From positions 186,001 through 250,000 of the forward strand of contig JAPDRO010000019.1 of the NCBI GenBank assembly GCA_030247885.1: 64,000 bases of DNA, in the 5' to 3' direction. The DNA is from Taxawa tesnikishii (nom. ined.). Lineage: Eukaryota > Ascomycota > Dothideomycetes > Dothideales. This document shows, one piece after another, positions 57,393 to 64,000 of this stretch. The translations under genes were made by a program, and so were the position numbers. The notes below the pieces were generated by a model. That model was not told the DNA's origin. It was given only the letters and a program-made list of their open reading frames with translations, and did no database searches. Position 1 is the stretch's first letter. Every line of letters begins with the position of its first letter.

Positions 57393-58001
57393 ATCTCGTG
57401 TCGGTGATGCTATCGCGCTGCGCCGACATCACCGTTATGGACGTCTCTGCATTGTTTTGGGCAGCGGCTTGGCTAGGTGTGTGCATGTACGATGATGATG
57501 TGTGCGGAGCAAGCAACGAACTCGGCCCATGTTTGATCGTCCTGCCTCGCTTGGCAACCCCTCCCTCAAACACTTACATACACGACCTGAAACAACAGAG
57601 GCCTTCTGTCAGGTAAAACCGAAAAACGAGGATTGTTCTTCTCAATGTGACATTGTGGTTTCACGGTGGAGTGCGACAAGAAGACCATTAGAAGAACACG
57701 AACATATTCTGTATGCTTCTGTCTGCTTCAGCAAAACTAGCAAGTTCATCATCACTCGTCATGGTATCCCTAATCAACCCATCCTCAGCGCCTTTCGCAT
57801 CCGTAAACGCCATTGAGGAAGCAAATCGAGAAACGAACTCCTCGAGCTCGTTGCTTCGCAAAGGCCATTTCCCTTGCCGTGCACGTGCCAGACCCCAGAA
57901 AGCGGAAACTGAGAAAAGCAACAAAAGTGAGGACACTCAAAAGCAATAGAGGACCGGGCACTTCACACGAGGACCGGCATTGTTGCCTCGCTCTCTCCGC
58001 A
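57393..58001. promoter_or_regulatory. Upstream region of LDB17
   Basis: A 609-bp gap holding the LDB17 promoter and the 3' flank of the MCT-type transporter. Short ORFs only. Confidence 0.5.
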
Positions 58002-59704
58002 TCAAAACACATTCCGCGCGCTCGCCGACGTGGTCACTGTCGAAGTCTTCCTTAATTTACTCGTGGTCGAGAACCGTCTGACCTTTTCCCTCAACCACTC
58101 CTTCTGCTCTCTCAGCCTCTGCATCTTCTTCTGACTCTGCGGCGCATATAGCATCGCCATGATCATGCAGGACGCACTCAACAGCAGATTGACACCACTC
58201 CACAGCTGGACGGTGAGGTAGGTATCGTACTGGCTGACGAGGTGACCGGCGATGACGGGGCCGGTGAGTGCGAAGCACGCGGCAGTGGAGTACATCATGC
58301 CGGTCCACTGGCCCAGCTTGCCCTGCTCCTTGGGGTCGGGACCGAGGATGGCGGCGACGCAGGCGGGGGCAGGCCGATGACGCTGCCGGAGAAGATGCCG
58401 AAGATGAGGACGAAGGCGATGGCGGTCGCGAGGTGCTTTGTAAGGGGCCAGAGGATGAGGGTAAGGAGGGCGCAGACGGTAGTGACTGCGGCATGTACGT
58501 TCAAAGCGCCGAACTTGTCGCACAGGTAGGATGAGCTCAGCCGGCCGACGGTGCTGGAGGCGTTCATGATGGCAAGCAGGTACGTGGTTCGGATCTTTGC
58601 GGGCTCGCCCGGGCCCGGCAAGTTGCGCGCCCGGTAGCCGATGTTGTTGGTCACGGCCCACTCTTCGAGGTTGAAGAAGATGGGGTAGAAGCCGAAGAAG
58701 AGGAAGGAGATGGCGGCTACGAACCACATGTAGGACGCATTGCGGAAGGCCGATGTGTCTATCCACTCTCTGAGTGCCAGCCACCTCTTGGGCTTGCGGA
58801 AGTGGTGCGTCGGATTTGGACGGGCGAGGAAGATCGCCATGAGGGCTGTGAATCCGACGACACCGGCGACGCAGCGGACGGCATTGTTGAAGCCGAGCTT
58901 GGGAGCGATGAAGTTGATCATCATTGGATATACGAGACCACCTGTGAAAGGTCAGCATTGAAGCAATGAATATTGATTGGGTGGGGCTTACTGATGCTGG
59001 CTCCTGAAGCGACGATGCCGATAGCGAACCCCTTCTTCTTCTTAAACCACGTTGCCACGACTTGCGAGCTGGTGACGAAGAAACAAGCCATACCCAGAGC
59101 GGTAACGAAGCCTTGAGTCAGCCAGATGAGACCTACGTTCCCTTCATTGTATCCACCGCCCCCGTTGGAAACGCTAAGCATGAACATTCCAAGAGTGACG
59201 AGGACAGAACCGGTGATGATGAGAGCAGAACTATGGTCGGCATCCAGCAGCCGGCCCACGATAACCGAAGGAGCTAGAATGATAAAGCACTGAGTACCGC
59301 CAACAAGGTTCATGAAGAGCATGTCTTGGTTAGGCAAAAGGTCCTGCATGTAGACCGATGCGAAAGTTCCGTATGCGTTTACAAGCCCCCAGCTGTTGAA
59401 CATGAGGAGGAAACCGCCAAAGAGTGCGGTGTAGGGTCGCCATCCGCTGGGCCATTTCGGTTCGTCGATGGCCTGGTTTACTTCGGGCGTGCGAACCACG
59501 GAGAGTGATTCGAGAGCCTCACATGGTTCGGGGTCGGGGGCAAAGTTGATACTAGGTCGGGTGTCGTAAGGTGATCTGGGGTTGTCATAAGGGGAAAGGG
59601 ATCTTGAATCATTTGATTTAGTCGAAGCCGAGGAAGGAGTGGCTGTGGGGGACTGTTGGTAGGTATAGTGGGTGAAGTGTCGACAGCCGTAGTAGGGAAG
59701 CCAT
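58002..59704 (-). CDS. MFS monocarboxylate-transporter-like protein
   Basis: Plasma- or vacuolar-membrane transporter of the MCT/Mch family. Two exons: about 59704-58992 and 58941-58002, joined across a 50-nt intron as GASISGLVYPMMINFIAPKL. TM1 region GWRPYTALFGGFLLMFNSWG, then NAYGTFASVYMQDLL, GLIWLTQGFVTALGMACFFV and SYMWFVAAISFLFFGFYP are typical. At 58365-58369 (GGGGG) one base is missing; with it SVIGLPPACVAAILGPDPKE is continuous to a long basic C-terminal tail. The N-terminus is unresolved: the frame is open to about 59720 with no in-frame ATG before TM1. The ATG at 59704 is in another frame, so an intron or more missing bases are likely. The substrate is unknown. Confidence 0.8.
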
Positions 59705-62158
59705 TTGTAGGAACGACTGTCTGTCTTCTAGAAGGAGGCTAGATCAGATAGGTAGAGCAGAAGGATAGATATTAGAAAGGTTCTCAGGACCTTGCTGAAG
59801 GCTGTTGGAAAGAACGACAGTCTGAAGGAAGAGGCAAGGCCGCAACATAAGTAATAAGAGGGCAGGCAGGCTGTGACTGCACGTGTGTTTTGGTAGATTG
59901 CGTTAAACTACAGGGTGGATATGGCGACGACTATGGGGTCGCACTCTATCTTGGCACTGCTCCACCATAGTCGCTGAGCTAAAGCATATTGGCGCAGCTT
60001 CACCCACGATAATGCGCATATCCTCAACAGACCACTAGGTTGGAGACAGTCCGGGGTTGGAGTGCTGCGCAGGTGATAATGGTCCACAACAGCCAAGAGT
60101 GATATCAAAGGAGGCCCTGCTGTTATGGTACGTCAGATAGGTACAGCCAAGACGGGCCAAGGGCTTGAGGATGCCAGATATCAGAAAGCTTTGTTGCACA
60201 GAGATGCCGATGCTGGCATAAACACTGAGGAATAAGGGAAAAGTAAACTGCAGAAGAGACACAAACTCGGTTTCTTGGTATAGACCAATAGGATTAGGTG
60301 TAGGAACCAATGCGTCAAGTGTTGAACAGCACAAAGAACTGGCTTTTTCTGGTAGAGAAAGCAATAACCCCGGATAGTTGAGTGGGTACGTGTAGCTGGG
60401 GAAGGTTCAAGTTCAGATAGAGACGGCGGGAAGAGCGGTTGTGGCTGTGGATGTGCAAACCCTTGGCTGCGGCTCTTGGCGAGGCAGATTACCCGGCAGA
60501 GTTGAGGCAGTCCGTGATAGTGCTACGGGAGCATTGCGCGTTGCCGGAACCTTGGCCTGCTCATTTCTGACGGCGATCCGATCACCGTTCGGGACAATGA
60601 GGACCTGGAGAATGTCGTCGTCCGTCAGGCTTCAACCTTCTCCATGCTGTTCGTGCAGGCCAACCCCTTTCAGATAGGCCCGATATTAAACCAAGTCCGA
60701 AACAGCCAAGATGGGTGCGGAAAGTATCATATGCGGAGCGGAAGAAATGCAACCTCACCATGCAGCTTCCTGGTCTGGTCTGCTATCTAAGAGCAGCAGT
60801 ACACCTAGTTTGATGCAGATTGTAACGCCGGCGTATTGGGATGCTGCAAAGCTAGTCTAGCCGCCCTTGGGTATCACAAAGTGCACACGCAGCAATGTGT
60901 GGAGGGAGCTCGCTGCAACCGTTATTCAACTTGCTCCGCCCCTTCCTTTACCTTTGGAGTTTGGGGCTGTGGAATGTTTGTCAGCCTTGTAAGAACGCGT
61001 CACATGGAGCGTACAGTTGAGAACTCAGCCGAAGTGTTGGTAACTCGCGTCCAGCACGTACTTGTCTGGGTTGAACCAGGAGAATGGCAGCCTCGAGCCT
61101 GTCACAGAGAAATACTCTACAAAGTCATCAAGGTGTGCGCGTGTGTGTACATGTCATGGAACGATGGCTGGCAGTCGTCGGTATTCGTTCTCCCCTTCTC
61201 GTCGTCCCCGCCGAGCACAGCAACGAGCACCAAGGCGGAGGGTCCAGCTGAGGATCGATAAGAAATTGCTTCTGCTGGGCGGCCAGGCTTGACTTGATCT
61301 CGCACGCGGCCTTCGCCGGCCTTTGTCCGGACAGAACAACAAGCGCACAAGGTGCCAGCGCATCGTGGGACACAACACCCCTTCTCGCCCTGTGCGACCA
61401 GCCAGTTGACCGGAAAGGCACAGAGGCTCGCAGCAGCACAGCTCAGCGGTGAGGGCGCGTTCGATATGCGTTCGATATGCGTTCGATAGAGGACGAGCGC
61501 TGATGCTGACGACGTTGCAGCGTCCAGCGGGCCATAGGCTTGCTTGTACCCTATCGCGGCGAGTCCCCCGCGCCCTCCGGTCAAATCAAATGACGACAAC
61601 TTCGAGCAGATGGCGGCCAGAACTGCACGTGACGGTGGAAGACCGCCATCCTCTGCAGGGCGGCCGTCGGCTATCTTTAAGGTTGATTGACGGGAGGCGC
61701 AGATGCGATAGCTCCATTGGCTATATCGTTTGCAACCCCTGCTCACTTCCGTCTAAACGCCCGATATCCGAGGCGGAATTGCGGTTAGTCTGCTTGTAAG
61801 CGCCAGCGAGGCTCAAGCAAAGGCTGTCAGGTCGAGCCACACGGCTAGCAATGCGCTCGTGCCTGTCTCGGTGTTCGTCACCCGCGTGCGCCTCCCTTCT
61901 CCCTGCTTCCATGAGTATGATGACTACTTAGGCCAGTCCAGTCCAGCCCATTCACCAAAACGCACTTCCCTCTGCTTCGACACTTCACCAAACACAATCT
62001 TACCAGAAGCTCTCCCATCAATTGCGTACAACACTTCCTCATCGCCTACCTCGTCGCCTACCTCTTCACCCATACTACCGCAAGGCCTCCTCTTAACAAC
62101 CACGTCTCCGGTTTACACGCGACACCCAACAACTCCAGCTACCAACCGAACCACAACA
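59705..62158. other. Long divergent intergenic region
   Basis: About 2.45 kb between divergent genes, with the 11-bp repeat listed separately. The longest ORF (209 codons, minus, 61117-61746) has no domain and looks like chance. Nothing else recognised. Confidence 0.5.
61457..61488. repeat. 11-bp tandem repeat, unit gcgttcgatat, 3 copies
   Basis: Three nearly perfect 11-bp copies, in the long divergent intergenic region. Confidence 0.85.
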
Positions 62159-62755
62159 ATGCAGCGCTCCAACAGCATCTCCTCCGTCTCCTCCGTCTCC
62201 TCCGTCTCCTCTGCTGCTTCGCGCGCCTCATCCGTCGAGTCCGAACCAACCATGCCCATCTTCGTCAAGAACATCGCCGGAGACAGTAAGCGATCTTACC
62301 AACATCTCACTCATCAGCCCATGCACTAACCGACTTTTACAGCCTTCTCGCTCCAAATTCCCGAGTCCACAACCATCAGCACACTGCGCTCCCTCCTCGC
62401 GTTACGAACCAACACGCCACTCGCGGGCCTGCGCCTCGTGTACGCTGGCAAGCACCTCTCATCACCCTCCTCCACACTCTCCGACTACTCTATCATGCGC
62501 GAAAGCACAATCCACCTGGCCTTGCCCGTACGAGGCGGCGCGCCAAAGAAGACGAGGTGTAACTACAAGGACTGCAAGGACGCTGCGCAGCGCATTGTCG
62601 GCGACTGCACTTTCTGCCAAGGCCACTTCTGCGGCAAGCACCGCATGCTGGAGGATCATGCCTGTGCGGGGCTACAGAACTGCAAGGAGGAGGAGAAGCA
62701 GCGGAACCGTGAGCGGTTGGAGAAGGAGAGGACGGTGGCCATCAAGGGCATCTAG
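62159..62755 (+). CDS. Ubiquitin-like/AN1 zinc-finger protein
   Basis: Exons 62159-62285 and 62343-62755, joined across a 57-nt intron, encode 179 residues. A Ser-rich head (RSNSISSVSSVSSVSSAA) precedes a ubiquitin-like fold: PIFVKNIAGDTFSLQIPEST, then RLVYAGKHLSSPSSTLSDYS and ESTIHLALPVRGG, matching strand order and the LRGG-like end of ubiquitin. An AN1 zinc finger follows (CNYKDC, CTFCQGHFC, HRMLEDHAC). Ub-AN1 proteins in fungi act with Cdc48 and the proteasome in stress responses. Met at 62159 is the first after the in-frame leader; Met before PIFVKN (about residue 32) is an alternative start that would drop the Ser-rich head. Confidence 0.88.
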
Positions 62756-64000
62756 GGTTGTCGCCAACATCATGGTGGCAGACAGTCTCTTTTTCGGATC
62801 TCATCCATGGGCTTTCTTCCGTTTTCCGGTAATCGTGGGACAGGGATTTGGGTCCTTTTAAGCGGGAGCAGCGGCGTTGCATCTTCTTTTCTTCTGACGA
62901 TTGCTCTGGTCTGGAAGGGAAGGCCATTGTATAATACCATATCTGCCCGGCGTTCGCATCGTTGCTTGAGCGCGGCATATTTCACCATGACAATTCAAGA
63001 ACTCCTTCAAAACTCAAATCACTGGTCGTTGTAGAAAACCAACGACTGCTGCGCAAAAGGTCTCTCCGGATTGTGGACCTTCGTTACAGCCTCCATCTGT
63101 AAGCGCATCCCACGGGGGCAGTATCCAGACAGACTGTTCGATTCGACGTACATAGCTATATTCGCCCCCGACCGCTGCTTTGAGAGGCCCGTAGTAAAGA
63201 GATCTGGTGGACCGTTGTCGTTACGGCCGCGTAAGTATCATGGATACTCGCACCTCAGCGGCGGGTCTCTTGCACTTACGAATGAGCGTATGCATTGCGA
63301 CAGCTTGCTTTTTGGGTTGTGCTGGATACTTTTTGAGAACAGCCGCGCGGGAGACAAGTGTTGGTCAGTAGCCCTGATGGCCCGCAAGGTGGATTGGTTT
63401 AACCATCGACAGTCGGCCTTGTTGACTTCCGCATTCGGCTTATGAGTTGATTCTTAAGAACCTATCCGGCTTCGTCCAGTTCCCTGACCAAAGTATCTAG
63501 ACGATCAGGCACTATAGGAAGGGTTTTCGATGGAATGAGCGAGTTGAAAGCCCGAACACAACTTGGACTTACAACCCCTATTGATGAGCACACGTGCTAG
63601 AGCATTCTGTGGGCCCGGCTCTTTAAGAGAAGAAGATAACGAATTTGTAACGGTTGGTTGTAACATGAAGAAACACATAGAGAACGGTCTGTCACCTACC
63701 TTGACGGGAAGTCTGGACTCCTGATGGTAACGAAAAGGGAAACCTGACTTCTTGCGCAAGAATAGGAAACCATCAAAGAGACGCAGACACAGGACGACCA
63801 GCGGGCCCAGAATGGAACATGCCTCACCGCACAACACACTCATGGAATTTATCAAGCGCGTTCAGGTCTCGCTTGCAGATCGTTCTGTTGAAGGGTGCTG
63901 ATACCCGGCAACTCATTGAAGAAGGGGAATATCTGTGTCGTTTCGCTGTTAGCGCGGGGAATCATCCATCGTGCGATTATCGCGATGAAAGACAAAGGTA
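62756..64000. other. Right-edge region without supported genes
   Basis: The last 1.2 kb has ORFs of 124 codons (+, 63071-63445) and 116 codons (-, 63505-63855) without recognisable domains. A gene starting beyond the edge cannot be excluded. Confidence 0.45.

Noticed and set aside
61117-61746. 209-codon minus-strand ORF
   Set aside because: Composition without structure or motif; neighbouring frames are equally open.

Overview
The window is nuclear DNA of a filamentous ascomycete (Pezizomycotina, probably Dothideomycetes; the class is inferred from gene content, not measured). Genes lie about 2.5 kb apart. Most carry several spliceosomal introns of about 47-100 nt with GTRNGT donors, CTRAY branch points and YAG acceptors. 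The products are typically fungal: a Zn2Cys6 regulator, bli-3, Rna14, Ldb17, Sap1/Yta6-type AAA ATPase, complex I and mitochondrial translation proteins, and a QDE-2-like Argonaute. I see no CRISPR array, no bacterial operon, no intact transposon, no rRNA and no convincing tRNA.

Layout. 1-5.7 kb: a Zn2Cys6 regulator (-, running off the left edge) diverges from an MFS drug-type exporter (+), probably a regulator/target pair. 5.7-8.5 kb: MIT-AAA ATPase (-). 9.0-11.4 kb: unknown membrane protein (-). 11.9-12.7 kb: bli-3 (-). 13.4-15.0 kb: ER TPR-DnaJ cochaperone, DNAJC3/p58 type (-). 15.2-17.3 kb: gene-poor island with an AT-rich stretch and a decayed XPG/Rad2-type nuclease copy. 17.3-18.4 kb: nitrilase (-). 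19.0-21.7 kb: DNA ligase I (+). 21.9-27.1 kb: three unrecognised genes separated by short tandem repeats. 28.6-31.5 kb: Argonaute (-). 34.0-37.3 kb: Rna14/CstF-77 (-), divergent from UNC-50/Gmh1 (37.9-38.9 kb, +). 39.1-43.6 kb: mitochondrial IF-2 (-). 44.1-46.6 kb: complex I NDUFB9-type subunit (-), divergent from Kgd2, the 2-oxoglutarate dehydrogenase E2 (+). 47.0-50.5 kb: MAPEG-like protein, a ROD/F-box-like protein and Tgs1. 51.1-53.5 kb: secreted Ser/Thr-rich repeat protein (-). 55.6-57.4 kb: Ldb17/SPIN90 (-). 58.0-59.7 kb: MCT-type transporter (-). 62.2-62.8 kb: ubiquitin-like/AN1 zinc-finger protein (+).

Two whole-window observations matter most. First, at least ten otherwise healthy conserved genes are interrupted by frameshifts, and every one is a single missing base in a homopolymer run. 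Adding one base per run makes all ten models open and conserved from end to end, so these look like consensus errors of a long-read assembly, not biology. The XPG relic is different: it has lost an internal block and is a true pseudogene. Second, the UNC-50 gene can only be read correctly through a 4-nt microexon flanked by two normal introns.

I did not find a new multi-gene system. The window is mostly housekeeping genes with one plausible regulator/exporter pair. Exon borders were assigned by eye from splice signals and protein-family continuity; total coding lengths were checked to be multiples of three.
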